Below are positions 11,498 through 23,222 of a stretch of DNA of 64,000 nt, one piece after another. Position 1 is the stretch's first letter, and every line of letters starts with the position of its first letter. Origin of the DNA: Lactarius indigo (Eukaryota; Basidiomycota; Agaricomycetes; Russulales; Russulaceae); assembly GCA_025766275.1 (NCBI GenBank), contig JAFKAC010000163.1, forward strand, positions 1 to 64,000, read 5' to 3'. Made by a program: the position numbers and the translations under genes. The notes below the pieces were generated by a model, which did not search any database, was not told the DNA's origin, and saw only the letters and a program-made list of their open reading frames with translations.

Positions 11498-11626
11498 AAT
11501 TCAAATCGAGGACAGCCCCTGTCCCTTATTAAACTCAGTCACTCCCTCTTCTCAAGCTCAAGCCCAAGGGTCCGACTACCCCTTCCCCTTCCCTCCCCTC
11601 CCCTCCTCCCCTCCCCTTTCAAAGTC
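11498..11626. promoter_or_regulatory. Compact divergent promoter with polypyrimidine tract
   Basis: Only 129 bp separate the start of the cyclophilin gene (minus, 11497) from that of the G-alpha gene (plus, 11627). The space includes a nearly pure C/T run from about 11578 to 11620 directly upstream of the G-alpha ATG, a common feature of fungal core promoters. No TATA box is obvious. The two genes must share regulatory DNA unless transcription starts lie inside a neighbour. Confidence 0.6.
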
Positions 11627-13567
11627 ATGCTCCATGCTCGTCGTCCACCCTCTGTATATTCCCAAGACGATCCCCTCGCTTTCGCCCTCCGCCCTCCCGA
11701 TGCAGAGACAGAACTAGAGCGCAGAGCACGACTCAAAAGGGAAGCCGACTCCAAACGTATATCCGACATTATCGACGAGCAACTCAAAGCCGACAAAAGA
11801 AATTTCGAAAAGTCTAAACAGGATGTCCGCGTGCGTCTCTCTCTCTCTCTGTTCTCTCTCACATCGCACTCATCTCCGACCAGCTCCTCCTGCTGGGTCA
11901 GGCCGAATCGGGAAAGTCCACCCTACAAAAGCAATTCCAACTCATGTACAGCCCCGACTCCCTAGATCAGGAACGCGCTTCTTGGCGTACCGTCGTATAC
12001 TTCAATATCGCTCGCTCGGTCAAGCGCATTTTGGACACTCTCGAGTCACATGGCGATTCGTTCGATGATGAAACTCCTGACAGCTCTTATGATTCCGTTG
12101 CTTCCAAACACACTCTCGAACCACATGTCCACCAGGATGCCGCCGACGGCTCTTCCGCTCATCAATACCCCTCTCCCGTCATTACCGAGTCTCAAAGACA
12201 GATCGCTACCCTCAGACTACGCCTATCTCCTCTTGTGGCCGCCGAATGTACTCTCGCAGACAAACTCAGCGGTGGAATTCGTGTCTCGGGCTCAGGCAAA
12301 GGTGGTGTCTATGTCCGCGATGGATGGCAATCCAGGTCTACCGCACGCAGCTCTCGCTCTCGTGTCGCCTCTACACCCAACTATTCTCTTCCGAGTAGCC
12401 TCACAGACGGGCTGAACGGCCTTAATGTTGCCGAGGCCGTCGAAGAGGTCGGCCGCATCCTTGACGCAAGCAACGAAGACGTCAAGGCCCTGTGGCGGTC
12501 TGACGTTGTGCAAAAGATGATCAAGCGGAGAAGGCTCCGCTTGGAAGAATGGGCAGAGTTGTGAGCTTTTCTTTTTGGTTTCCCCGTTTCCAATCCACAT
12601 TCTGATTCGACCGATAATAGCTTCCTCAGCGATATTGACCGTGTGGCTGCCAAAGACTACGTTCCGAGCACTGGTGAGTTGTAGGATCTTGCGTATTCGT
12701 CATGTACTCATCGTATCTAGATGACATTCTTCACGCCCGCATTCAGACCATGGGTGTCTCGGAGCACCTTTTCGAAGTGCCTTTACATGGCAAGTCTGTT
12801 ATCTGGCACCTCTATGATGTTGGCGGCGCCCGCGGGCAACGACATTCCTGGGTGCCCTATTTTGACGAAGCAAATGCAATTATTTTCGTCGCCCCGATCA
12901 GCGCGTTTGATCAGGTGTGTAATGCGAAAAATGTTTCGATGGCATATCTGAACAATGATGGCTTTGAATAGTACTTGGACGAGGACCCGCGGACGAACAG
13001 GATCGATGATTCCCTTCAACTATTCACTTCCATTTGCTCAAACCAACTCTTGAAGAATATCCACCTCGTCCTTTTTTTGAGTGAGTATTTCCAATGATTT
13101 GGGTCCGAGTGACTCTAATCTTGGTTTTATAGACAAAACGGATGTTTTGCAGAACAAACTAGCCAACGGTGTGCGCGTTTCCAAATAGTTCGTCCACCCT
13201 CTCAAGCTTGTTTTGCCACCAATTTGACTGTTACCCCATTCAGCATTACATCCTTCGGTAACCGCCCCAACGATTATGAAACTGTTGTCAATTATTTTCG
13301 CGCGCATTTTTTGCAAGTCCATCGGAAAAACAATGAGAAGAAACGCGTACTCTATTCCCACCTCACGAACGTGGTCGTACGTCCGTCTTCTTTTCAAAGA
13401 AGTTCTGTTTTTCTTATCTAGCTCGATTAGGACATCAAAACCACACGTAGTATCATCGCCAACGGTACGTTTTGAACTTAGAACTCGGGGTAGTCGTATT
13501 GATCGGCCCCTCCACAGTTCGAGATTCCATATTCAGGGATTATCTGAAATCTGCAGCCCTCGTGTAA
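11627..13567 (+). CDS. Divergent G-protein alpha subunit (basidiomycete expanded type)
   Basis: Nine exons (11627-11830, 11884-12560, 12621-12673, 12721-12914, 12972-13080, 13133-13187, 13244-13376, 13431-13464, 13518-13567) give 502 aa against about 355 for a canonical G-alpha. The P-loop is GQAESGKST (from Gly73). A long S/G/H-rich insert fills the helical domain. The switch I region reads R318-IQTMGVSE, with the Arg finger kept but K-T-T-G-I altered to Q-T-M-G-V. Switch II is DVGGARGQRHSW: the catalytic Gln is Ala348. The base-recognition NKTD is present (FLNKTDV), the TCA-T element is replaced by TNVVD, and the C-terminus ends RDSIFRDYLKSAALV. There is no N-terminal MGxxxS lipidation signal. 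Members of this family are known in Agaricomycetes; GTPase activity is doubtful. Confidence 0.92.
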
Positions 13568-14091
13568 AGTCACGTCTCTCAGCTTCATGCACGGTATTCT
13601 ACTTCCCCTCGCTCTGTTAATTTTGCGTGTCGAGGTCTCACGGGCTCTCTGTATTCGTAAGCTATTGGAACACCAGGTCTAATGGCCCAATCCTTTACCC
13701 ACGCGCATTCCTGTACCAATAATGATTCACTCGCCGTTGTTGTTGCTCGTGTCTTTCAACTCCAGTCAGCCTCCAACAATTCTCATTATTGCCTGTCGTA
13801 TTTTAGTGTATTTCCTCTCCCCCTCTCTCGATTTTACGTTCGCATTCTCGCATTCACGTCGTATGTTATATCGCCGCTCTCTACCGGTCACACGCACACC
13901 ATTGTTGGGCTGTTCCTGAAATGCAAATAAAGTGTCAATTTGCATAGAGACGACTGTCGAGTTATTCTGGTGTTTTGTTTGCGATCGGGTGTAGTAAGCA
14001 TATGGGTAGGTCTCAGGTCTTGTGGGGTTCAATCGGCTATAAATGTAAAACGCTAAGCAGAAAATGGGAGAAACAGGTGATCCTTTGTTAT
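13568..14091. other. Convergent intergenic space
   Basis: 524 bp between the stops of the G-alpha gene and ASA1, presumably both 3' UTRs and terminators. No other feature is supported. Confidence 0.5.
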
Positions 14092-15870
14092 CTATCTCGG
14101 ACCCCCCGATTTTGCCCCATTGAAGTCCATCAACTCCCAGATCACCACTCTCCCATCCTTGCCTCCGCTCACCAGCCACCGCGCGCGACGTGCCTTTTCT
14201 CCCATGGTCATGTCGTCATCGTCGTCACCACTGCCACGTCCCTCGTTAATATCGGTGTTGTCTTCTTCCGTACAGCTGACCGTTTCCACTGCTTCGCCAC
14301 CATCTGTGGCGTGGGCGTGACGTTGTTGTTCTTGCTGATGATGGTGGCTGTGGCGGCGGTGATGGTGGCGGCGGCAGTGCTGCCCAGGTGACGCCGGTGC
14401 CGCTGAGAGACGCACGTGAGCAAAGGCGAGCGCTTGTATACCGTCCTTGTGGTGTACGAGCGTTCCGAGGGACTTGAATGATTTTGTGGAGAACAGACGC
14501 ACGCTGCGGAAAAACAGTTGTTTTTTTTTTTTTGGAGAGTGATGGAAGGAAGAGATGCGATCAACCGGGGTTGTTGTTGTTGTTACAATGAACGAATGAA
14601 GAAACTGAGAGAGAGGAGTAAGTGACTTACCGGCCGTCCCAGCCCCCAATAGCACACACGCGCCCTTCGTCGTGTATTGCGACCGCACCGTTCCCCGGGT
14701 GCTTCGTTCGGTGCACCGCCCCTGCGGAGTCGTTCGAATCCGGGTTCACCTGTACATAAGGTTAGGGAGCTAGAGGGGGGCAAGGGGGCGAACGTACGCC
14801 TAGGTTGTATCGTCCTACGAGGTGGTCTGCGGACACGGACAAGGCGACAGAGCGGTCGAGCGAAAGTGCCGTCGCCATGACTGCCGTAGCAGAAGTCAAA
14901 AACAGAGTGGGGAGTGCTTCTTGTGGCGCGCGCAACTCACCAGATTCGACGTGGAGTTTGAACGACCAAACGCACTCCCAGCCGATGCCTTCGATCGAAC
15001 GTTCCTTCGCGACATTGCGGTACTTCCATAGCTTAACGCTGCCGTTCTCGTATGAACTGATAAGGGACAGGGCTCGGTCGGCGTCGGGCGTTGGGTCGGT
15101 CGCTCCTGGCGCGGGAAGGAGGTGCACCGACATGACGATCCCTGGAAAGACGTCCAGTCACCCGTTCTGATAATAAGAAAGTGAGCTGCCCTCGTACCTG
15201 TTGGGTTCTTGACCCCTCGACCGTCGGATCCCGCATCTAGGCTCCCCTTACCGATGGCGGCATGGATTCTCTCCATAGACGGGAGCACCCAAATATCGGC
15301 CTAAGGGCAAAAATACATCTCAACACAATCGCTCTCAAAGTAAATGTTCCGCGCTTGCCAGTGATGACTCGACGAGATTCGGAACTGCCACCAGAGCCTG
15401 CCCATCGTGGATAGGCAGAAGAGAGAATCGACAAAAGTTGAGGGCGTTGACGTCTAGCGAGTAACTGAGTTCGAGCTCTAACGTGCCAGGGGACGACGCA
15501 GATCCGCCGCCGACAGTAGATGGTGCATGCGAGGGCCGTCTCCACACGTGCAGCTTATTGTCGCGGCCATGACTTTTCAATAAAGACCAGGTCAGGGGCA
15601 CCATCCATCTCCCCAAGAACAGTCACACACGGACGTGATGACCTGTTGTTCCCCCCACTCCTCTACACCTAGGAGACCGTCCGTGTGCGCCTTCCAAGAA
15701 GCCAATGGGCGGATAGATCTCGTCGAGGTGATCACGACCAACCCCGAGACATCTCCAGAGTAAATACGCTCGTTGTCGCCTGAGACGAACAATGTGCTGA
15801 CAGCGGAGTTGTGCGAACGAATCGTGTGCAGCGGCGGCGGGGCGATTGGGACAAGAGAGGACGAGGACAT
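14092..15870 (-). CDS. ASA1: ASTRA-associated protein 1 (WD40 repeat)
   Basis: Asa1 is a WD40 propeller subunit of the ASTRA/TTT assembly that supports Tel2-dependent maturation of PIKK kinases and chromatin regulators. Seven exons (15870-15635, 15572-15359, 15300-15252, 15141-14941, 14880-14798, 14749-14631, 14503-14092) give 437 aa. Marks: PPPLHTIRSHNSAVSTLFVSGDN, GDVSGLVVITST, W-K-A-H-T-D-G-L-L-G, VITHGRDNKLHVW, ADIWVLPSMERIHAAIG, GIVMSVHLLP, SYENGSVKLWKYR, GNGAVAIHDEGRVCAIGGWDGR, VRLFSTKSFKSLGTLVHHKDGIQALAFA and the last blade WLVSGGKDGRVVIWEL. The final repeat is interrupted by a low-complexity insert rich in His, Glu and Asp. Intron 15301-15358 has a GC donor. The 110-bp intron 15142-15251 might hide a small exon. 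Confidence 0.92.
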
Positions 15871-16802
15871 GAGAAATGAACACTGACCGGCTCCTTTTAG
15901 GGGTCTATTATTAGATAGCGATAGTAACCAGGTTACCTAACAGCACTCTAACACCTCCGAGTCTTCCTTGCGCTGGTGGTGCGCGCCGCTAGGCTCGACG
16001 GGAAGGGATAAAAACGTTACACGTCAATAGTCTAAGTCAAAGGCCTTTCTTCGGTCATACTGTTTATGTTACTTGGGTTTATGGGTGGGTGTTGGCGCCA
16101 TACGCGGTGTTTCTGGCTAGGGCGTTCTCCAAGGAGCTTTTGTTTTAAAAAAAATTATTATATCCTCGAGGGTCGAGGGGGGGCCCTCTGAGCCCCTGAA
16201 TGGTGTCTCCAAGGGTGCGGAGTTTTAGCCGCTGCCTCCCTTCCCCTCAACAACACATCCCACACAAGATCTTGAGGCCCGCTTTGAGTATGGAACACGT
16301 GAAACACACACGGTTCGGCCGTTAGGGGGGGGGGATGATAAACGTGTTGTTACAGTGGAAAATGTGTGAGTACCCCCCCGCACGCAGGGGGTTTACACGA
16401 CCGTACGTGCAGCGACAGAACAACAGCACTATGGACAGCTTGTGTGTACGTGTGAATAAACGAAATCTGCAAGGTGCATCATCTAGAGACACGTTGACCG
16501 GGACGACGAGAGACGCGATCGAGAATAGGGTATGCATGTGACGCATCTGGAACTGCGCTCGGTGGCGGTTCCAGCGAGTAACAGTGAGAGGGGAGGGGCA
16601 TGAGGTGACGCTAAAAGGCAAGCGTGTCGACACACTGACAAGAAAAAACATGTGCATATGTCACAGAGAATTGGAGAGAGATGGCCGCGACTTGCGCGAC
16701 GAGCATAACCGGTGGTGCTCAATGCGGACGGAGTAATCCGCGCTCTAACAGTAAGGAATCGTCTGGCGCGTAAATGGAAGGGGGGGAGGCAAGGACCACT
16801 CG
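15871..16802. other. Intergenic, nothing supported
   Basis: About 0.93 kb with a C-run at 16324-16333 and short ORFs of no recognisable family. It holds the ASA1 promoter and the 3' end of the SH3 gene. Confidence 0.5.
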
Positions 16803-17761
16803 TTAGAAGTTGGACCACGAGATGAGCTCATCGCGAGAAGAAAATCCTGGACCTGCGTCCAACTGGATGGTGACGCCAAGGGAGGTAGTGCGCATCGGGC
16901 GGGAGGCCTTGAGGCCCTTGACGGGCTTGACGAAGCACCAGGCGGGCACTGCGCCCATCTCGACCTCACCGGGCTTGACGAGCGAGTCGCGGCCGACGAT
17001 ACACCAGCCGTCGTCGAACGACTGGACCACGGTCACTTTCTCGCTGAGCGAGAGCACGAGCTCGTCTGGCAGCACCGGCGAGAACAGCTGGCGGACCTTG
17101 CGACCCTCGACGCCGAGGATCGTCGACGCGGCGCTATACGTGGACGACGCGGTCGATATGGGGCGGCCGTTCCCAAAGCCGAAAAAGGAGCTTCGCCGCA
17201 GCGCAGCATCGGGAGCACTCAGGTAGGAGACGGTGGAGATGGGTCGCGCAGGGGCACCGGGAGAGCTGGGGGCGAGCGTACTGCTAGCCGCGTTGGAGAA
17301 CGGGCGGGTCATGGTTCCTGTCGTCATGTGATAGCGCAAAATGTCGTCCCTCGTTGCGTCAAGCCTTACGATATTTCTGTGCGGCATGACAATAGAGGCC
17401 GTCAACTGCTCCCTGGAGAATGGGCCAGGACCAGAGATGGCAATTCTGCAATGGTAATGCGTAGGCAGGTCATTATCGGCAAAAGCAAGAAAGAAAATCA
17501 AGCGACTCGCCTAGGAGGTGCAGCTTTTTCGTCGTCTTCCGAGATTAGCCCTTTGACGGTCAGGAAAGCGCCTTGCCTTCCATCGGCTCGCTGCTCGCGA
17601 GACCGCTTCCTCCATGTACGAATTCCTAGCCACAAGCAAACGGCCAAAATGAGTGCGCCGGAGAAAGCGATTCCCGCGATGACTACTGGGGTTATGCGGT
17701 TCGACTGGGGGGAGTCATCAACAGATGTATCACGGGAGTGTATCTGGGGGTATGGTGCCAT
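16803..17761 (-). CDS. Single-pass membrane protein with SH3 domain
   Basis: Two exons (17761-17511 and 17445-16803) give 297 aa. A short N-terminus (starts MAPYPQIHS) precedes a transmembrane segment, TPVVIAGIAFSGALILAVCLWLGI, then a basic stop (RTWRKRSREQR). After a Ser-rich linker an SH3 domain runs from RQLFSPVLPDEL through FDDGWCIVGRD to GAVPAWCFVKP, followed by the short conserved C-terminal tail ISWSNF that I associate with basidiomycete proteins of this type. The layout resembles fungal cell-surface SH3 proteins such as Fus1 but is not proof of that role. The single intron (17446-17510) has a GC donor in an otherwise perfect context (CTAG|GCGAGT), required to keep frame. Confidence 0.85.
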
Positions 17762-19234
17762 GAGGTGTGGGGTATGTTTTTTTTTTGAGTCTTGTTATGT
17801 TTTACAGTATGAAAATGGGCCTAGAAAGGAGTGAAGGGTCTAAGGAACGGGAGGGATAAGGGAGTGCACCGAGGAGGTTAAGGAGAGGAATGTGAGAGGC
17901 TTCAGAAGCCTACACGAGTATATCTCGGGCACGTCACAGCCCACAACGATGTGGGGGTAAGGGAGGAAGGTATGGTGGGGTGATGTTGGGGCTGTTGACA
18001 ACGGAAGTCATTCGACCTGCACATACCAAATATTTAATAAGGTACGAGTGATAAATGAAAATCGGATTGCATTGCTGTCGATGCTTCTTGTTCTTCTGTG
18101 GCACGGCGACTGGATCTCAGCCTAACGAGATGCCAGAAATGGACCGAGGACACAACTCCCCGACTCGGAGTCTACGTTCTAGGAACTTGGAAATTCAAAG
18201 CTATCGTTTAACTGTCTCCCCGAGTTGGGTTGCACTTGCACTCGTCTCGTCAACGTGTGAGTGTCTGGGTAGCACAAGACTCGGATACGTACGTATTCGC
18301 CTTGGTTCGCGGCGGTCATTATCGCAACCCGTCCGCGGTCCTCCGATAATTGTAACTTCCATTGTTCCTGACGTCGACCTGGCGACGACGCAACGCGCCA
18401 CGGTGTCGGTTGCTTGCTTCACCGTAACGGGCCGCTCTCCGTCATCGTAATTTACGATTACCATGAACTATCTCAGTTGAAGCGGACCTTGTACCTGAAG
18501 CTCGAAGGCCTGAAGCACCATGCCAGGTGAGGGCAAGGACGGGCCAAATTTGAACCCATGGAGATACTACCGACCCCCCTTGTGGATAGAAAAAAAACGG
18601 AAGTGAAACGCCTTAATTATTACTAACATGTAACATCATCGTGGTCGTCATCCATAGCATCTATACCGTCAACACTCACCCATACAACCAAACATACGAC
18701 GAAGCAACACTGTCAAACCAACAAACAATCATCACCCTGAGAAAAACCATGGATCTAGAAGTGAGTCCAATGCCGAGGCATAGCTCAAGGACACCACAAT
18801 AGGAGAGGAGATAATCCAAAAGGCTAAAAATAGCGACGAAAGCGCCGCGGACGGCTTTATATACTCACAAACATATGGAAAGCCTTATCGGAGAAACATG
18901 GCTGTACCCCGGGAGACTGGACAAATCAGAAGATTTTTCTAGTGAGTGGCCAGAACGAAGGTGGAAAAAATAAAAACAAAAAAACCTAAACTCTCAAGCC
19001 CAACATTCCCCAACAGGGCGTGCGCAAATACATTTTTATCCTTCCCTTAAAGCCTTAGGCCTTAGGGCCCAGTTCAACGCGTTAGGCAGGGCTGTTAGGT
19101 GCGATGTATCTCTGGCTATCCAAACAAAAAAAGAGATGGGCCATCTAATAAGATCTGTAAGATATATCTTCCTTTAAATATACACCCTCTATGTTACTCT
19201 GATCCGCCACCATTATCCTCGATGAGCCCATGCA
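17762..19234. other. Intergenic, nothing firmly supported
   Basis: 1.47 kb without a recognisable gene. A 131-codon ORF on the plus strand (18055-18450) starts with a Cys/Phe-rich hydrophobic stretch but continues without domain resemblance. Poly-A tracts occur at 18590-18600 and 18968-18990. Confidence 0.45.
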
Positions 19235-21568
19235 TCAAATCATATAGTCCAAGTTCTCGTTCAACCTGGCCAGAACTACGGTCAAGAGCTGCAGAGCTGA
19301 GAATGGGGTGAACCACCGTACCTGCTTCTTCATGAGAATATCGTCTTGGGTTGCGGAAGACCTAAATAATTCGTCTATCGCTTCCAGCGGGATATTTGCT
19401 GTCTCAGGAACGACGTATGTTGCCCAGAGATAAGCCAAGAAACAGGCACTCCCGAAAACCCCGAATGTTAGCCTGGCGAGTCCCGCTGAGTCATGATAAG
19501 TGACAACGTCATGGTGAAATAGGCTCACGCTGGCGAGCTCTCCAAGAGTGGAGGTGTCACGAGGCCAATAAAGACTAACAGTCCACTCAGAAAGTCTGGG
19601 CACGAATCAAATCATGAATTGCGGACATACAGTTATTCAGCCAGTTTGAGGCCGCCGACAGTGCAGCGCCCTTGCCCCTCATAGATAGTGGGAACACTTC
19701 GTTTGGAAGGACCCAACCAATAGGTCCAAAGCTGGTGCCATAAGCAACTGTGAAGAGGTATACGCAACTAGGCAGGGTCTGAATGCGGCGGCGGGTGCAG
19801 CATGTAGAAGAGTTGCGTACCTAACGGCAATCCAAGCCGCAGCTGCATGATCGCCCCATTGGCCGCCAAATTCAAAGATCTCCACTAATTCAGACGTTCG
19901 CTGACTGAGAGTAGACGTAGCCGACTTACCAGCAGGGCAATGAGCAGGTGTGATACGGCCATCGCGGCGCTGCCTATTCGGAGGAGGTGCCTCCTTCCTA
20001 TCCGCGAGGGAATTTGTAGCTGAGGCAGATGGAGGGGATGAGTTCCGCGGACCACCCACCCCATGTGTCAATATACAGAATGGCTGGAAGTACGGCCAGA
20101 AATTGAACAATGTTCACGCCTCCAGCCATTATTAGGTTGACAGTACTTCCATCGAAACCCAGACTACGCATCAGCAATGGGCCGTAGTATAGCAGGGCAT
20201 TAATGCCGCTCCACTCTGTAACAGAACACAAATTTCACACTTTTCCTTAGGCAATCAACCCGGGGCACTCACGTTGGAAGAACATTACCATTATCCCTAT
20301 AAGGGTCCGGTCGATGTATCGACGGTCGAAGAGCCTAGCCCAGGCCAAAGCTTCGTTACGCATAAATCGACCATCATCGATTGGAGTGGACCTTTGAAGC
20401 ATGACAGCCTCCGCTTCCATTTCCATGAGCTCGATCTTTGGTGGGATGTCAGATAGGTCTAAATACGCTGAGCGCGCACGGACCTGAATCAGCGGGTCCG
20501 TCCTAGCCTCAGCAAGGGATCGAAGACGCAATTTAGCAAGGGATGCGAGAGCCGCTTCTCTTTTTCCGTGAAGAACGAGGAGACGCGGAGAATCAGGTAG
20601 CGCGAAGGTCCCCAAACCAAGAAGGATCCCAGGGACGAGTTGCAACCCCAGGGGTATTCGCCAGGACAGACTCCCTGTAACTACAATGGAAATCGTAACT
20701 CGTGGACCAACCATCTATCCCAGAAGCAAAATAAGACTTACTGTTTCGCGTTAAGAACCCTGTCCAAAAACCAAGCACACACCCTAGGACGATGGAAAAC
20801 TGCTCCAGCGCCAATAGCGACCCCCGCACCTCTGGCGGACTAATCTCTGCCATATACAAAGGAGAGAGCGTGCTGTGTGTCGCAGCACAAAAAGGACTGA
20901 TTGAATGTTTCGAATGGGGCAAACCGGGAAGGTCATACCTGAGCGCACCAACGCCAATGCCACCGATAGCCCTTCCGCCCGTAATCTGCGTCAGGGAGCG
21001 TGCCCACGTCTGCAGTGCAGAACCTGCGCAAAAGACAGCTTTTGGGCGGGGCGTGGGTACGGCGAACGGCGGAACGCAAAAAAGAACACCCACCGCAGGC
21101 CAACGCAATGGACGTCCTCCTCGAGATCCTGTCCGCGAACACGCCTGTTCCCAGCACGCCGAAGAGACAGCCCAGCTCGAGCACGGCCGCTGCCAACAAC
21201 GTTGAGTGAGTCGCTTGCGCAGAGCGAGGGAGAGATCATGTCCACGCACTCATAAGCCCGAGCTCCCAGGGCCCCACGGGCCACCGCGTTCTGAAGTCGT
21301 TCATGACGAGCACGTTCGCGATGACACCCTGGTCATAGCCGAACGTGAGGCCACCGAGGGACGCGAACATGGCGCAACGCAGTGTGTACGTGTTGGCGCA
21401 GAGCCCCGCGAGGCCTGTGGGTCCGTACGCGTACGAATAATGTTCTCCATCTGGGTGCACAGAAAGCGTGCCACCACGAAGCCTCGCGGAAGAAGGGGGT
21501 ATGGGGAGCAGTGGGGATGATGCATCCGCTTCTGCAGACGTTGTCAGGGTATAGTCGTCGGGAAGCAT
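19235..21568 (-). CDS. MFS sugar transporter (12-TM sugar porter family)
   Basis: A plasma-membrane sugar/H+ symporter-type protein spread over about eight exons. First exon 21568-21250 carries the N-terminal cytosolic tail and TM1 with GGLTFGYDQGVI; the next (from 21189) has FADRISRR, the usual D-R-x-G-R-R variant. Later exons show GGRAIGGIGVGAL, PLYMAEISPPEVRGSLLALEQ, SWRIPLGLQLVPGILLGLG, PDSPRLL, EWSGINALLYYGPLLMRSLG, FGPIGWVLPNEVFPLSMRGKG and VVPETANIPLEAID, ending LARLNENLDYMI. All main sugar-porter motifs are present, so it should be functional. Internal exon limits beyond the first two were not all fixed. It is on the same strand as the membrane protein gene next to it; substrate cannot be read from sequence. 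Confidence 0.88.
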
Positions 21569-21959
21569 GATCGTGCAGGAGCGCCTGTGGCCATTTTTAG
21601 AAAGTCACGCGCTGTATTTGAATGGACGCGATATCGTGTAGAGTAAATACTGTAGTGCGAAGAGCGTGCATAAATATGGATAACTAGGCTCACAGCACGC
21701 AGAACGAAATGAAATGATTCGCTCTGCAAGAATACAAAGTAAAGGTATTGACGCGAATTCGCAAGAAGGGATTGGGTGGAAATGGTGAATGAGTGTGAAT
21801 GGTTGGTTACTCGACCTACTCGTACACAAAACGGGTAAGAAAGAGCGCTTTCGCCGGTCTCCAGAGAAAAGACAAGGACACGGAGACCTGACGTGTGAGA
21901 CGAAAACAACTCCCTGGGGAGTAAAAAAAAAAGAGCAAATGTAGAGCAAAATACAAGAA

Positions 21960-23222
21960 TCAAAACGCTTTCGGCGTTGGTGGGGCAGTTGTGCCTTCTA
22001 CAGTGTATATCGAAGTAGCGGTCGTCTGCATCGAGACTCGATTAGCCTGGTCCTCTGGAACGGCGGGTTTGGTATCCAAAGCAGCAATGAGAGATAGGAG
22101 TGCGTCGCCACCTGCCCCTGCACGAACCGTTCCGCGGCTGGCAACGGAGTTGGAGCGGGAGCGCTTAACGGTCGAGACTGACGATTTCCGTGACCGTGAC
22201 CGCGAAGATTGGTCGGAGAAGGGATTATGTTGAGATGCATTGAAAAATGGGTTGCTACTGCTTGCTCGCGTATCTGCATCGTTTCCATCAAGACTTGCTC
22301 GCGAGTCTTCGTCATCTTTAAAGGGATTCTGCGTGATCTCGGAATAAACGCTCGGTCGCTCGGTTACGGGTTCGTCCATGATGAGCACCTCGGCCGATTC
22401 CCAACGGTGTTGGGCGGAATCCGTGGTCCTTGGCGTTTGACGGGCCATGACAGCCGAAGGTGACATCGAGTCTGACGTGCGAAGAGAAAGGAATGAATCC
22501 GCAGCGGTTTCACCGCCCCAAGAGACGACCGGGGATCCTTCTACACCGGTGGCAAACGGTCGAGAAGGCGGTGCAGTCGAAAGGTCCTCCGCTAGGTTGG
22601 GATACTGGACAAAATTCGGCATTGCCGCGGGATCGAAAGTGTTGTTGGCCTTCTCATCTGATACCGAACGTAGGCTGGGGTCCTTCTCAAATAATTCGAA
22701 CTTGCCAATTTCAGGCGTCTTTGGTGGTGCCATAGAATTGACCTCTGCAAGTGACTTGTCACCCCCCTCCAGTCGTTCCCATTTATTATCTCCGTTGGAG
22801 CCCCGATCACCCTCGACGCGGGATGTAGGTGGGTGACCACGAGTGAGTGGCCGCCTAGCCTGCGTGTAAGTGCGCTTCTTGAAGAGCGTATATATGGCAA
22901 ACATTGCGGCGACAGCAACCACGAATACTCCAGCAGATATACCGAGTACGGCCCCTGTGGAGATTGAAGAATGGGTCGGGGACAAGGCGGCCGAGGAGGT
23001 GGACGTGGAGCTAGTCTGAGTAGGGGATGATTCGGTGACCGTGAGCAGAGGCTCATTGGGGCTGAGAGCGTTGGAGACCGAAGGAACAGGTAAACCAGAT
23101 GGGCCAAGCAATAAGCTACTGCCAAGACCAACTGATGTAGCCGTGGTTCCGCCCACAACACCAGAGGCGGAAGGGGCCTCTGGCACCCCATCTGATTGAC
23201 GTTTGTTGTGTGCGTATTGCAT
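21960..23222 (-). CDS. Single-pass membrane protein with mucin-like ectodomain and NPF motifs
   Basis: An intronless frame from the ATG at 23222 encodes 420 aa; the frame is also open about 48 codons further upstream with no ATG, so a 5' exon carrying a signal peptide may be missing. The N-terminal about 85 residues are Ser/Thr/Pro/Gly-rich, then a transmembrane helix GAVLGISAGVFVVAVAAMFAIYTLF and a basic stop (KKRTYTQARR). The long cytosolic tail is disordered, Ser-rich, and holds three NPF tripeptides (NPFKDDE, NPFFNAS, NPFSDQ), which bind EH domains in endocytic adaptors. A basic RSRSRKSS cluster follows. The architecture recalls fungal wall-stress sensor and Mid2-like prote​ins, but no conserved domain is visible, so function is open. 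Confidence 0.7.
   Translation of the reverse strand: MQYAHNKRQSDGVPEAPSASGVVGGTTATSVGLGSSLLLGPSGLPVPSVSNALSPNEPLLTVTESSPTQTSSTSTSSAALSPTHSSISTGAVLGISAGVFVVAVAAMFAIYTLFKKRTYTQARRPLTRGHPPTSRVEGDRGSNGDNKWERLEGGDKSLAEVNSMAPPKTPEIGKFELFEKDPSLRSVSDEKANNTFDPAAMPNFVQYPNLAEDLSTAPPSRPFATGVEGSPVVSWGGETAADSFLSLRTSDSMSPSAVMARQTPRTTDSAQHRWESAEVLIMDEPVTERPSVYSEITQNPFKDDEDSRASLDGNDADTRASSSNPFFNASQHNPFSDQSSRSRSRKSSVSTVKRSRSNSVASRGTVRAGAGGDALLSLIAALDTKPAVPEDQANRVSMQTTATSIYTVEGTTAPPTPKAF

Noticed and set aside
14725..14750. GTTCGAATCC, resembling a tRNA B box
   Set aside because: It lies in a well-supported ASA1 exon; no A box, acceptor stem or T-run at proper distances.
16803..17501. 232-codon ORF starting MIFFLAFADND as an independent SH3 gene
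   Set aside because: Its first 18 residues are the GC-AG intron read through; the upstream exon with the membrane helix joins in frame.
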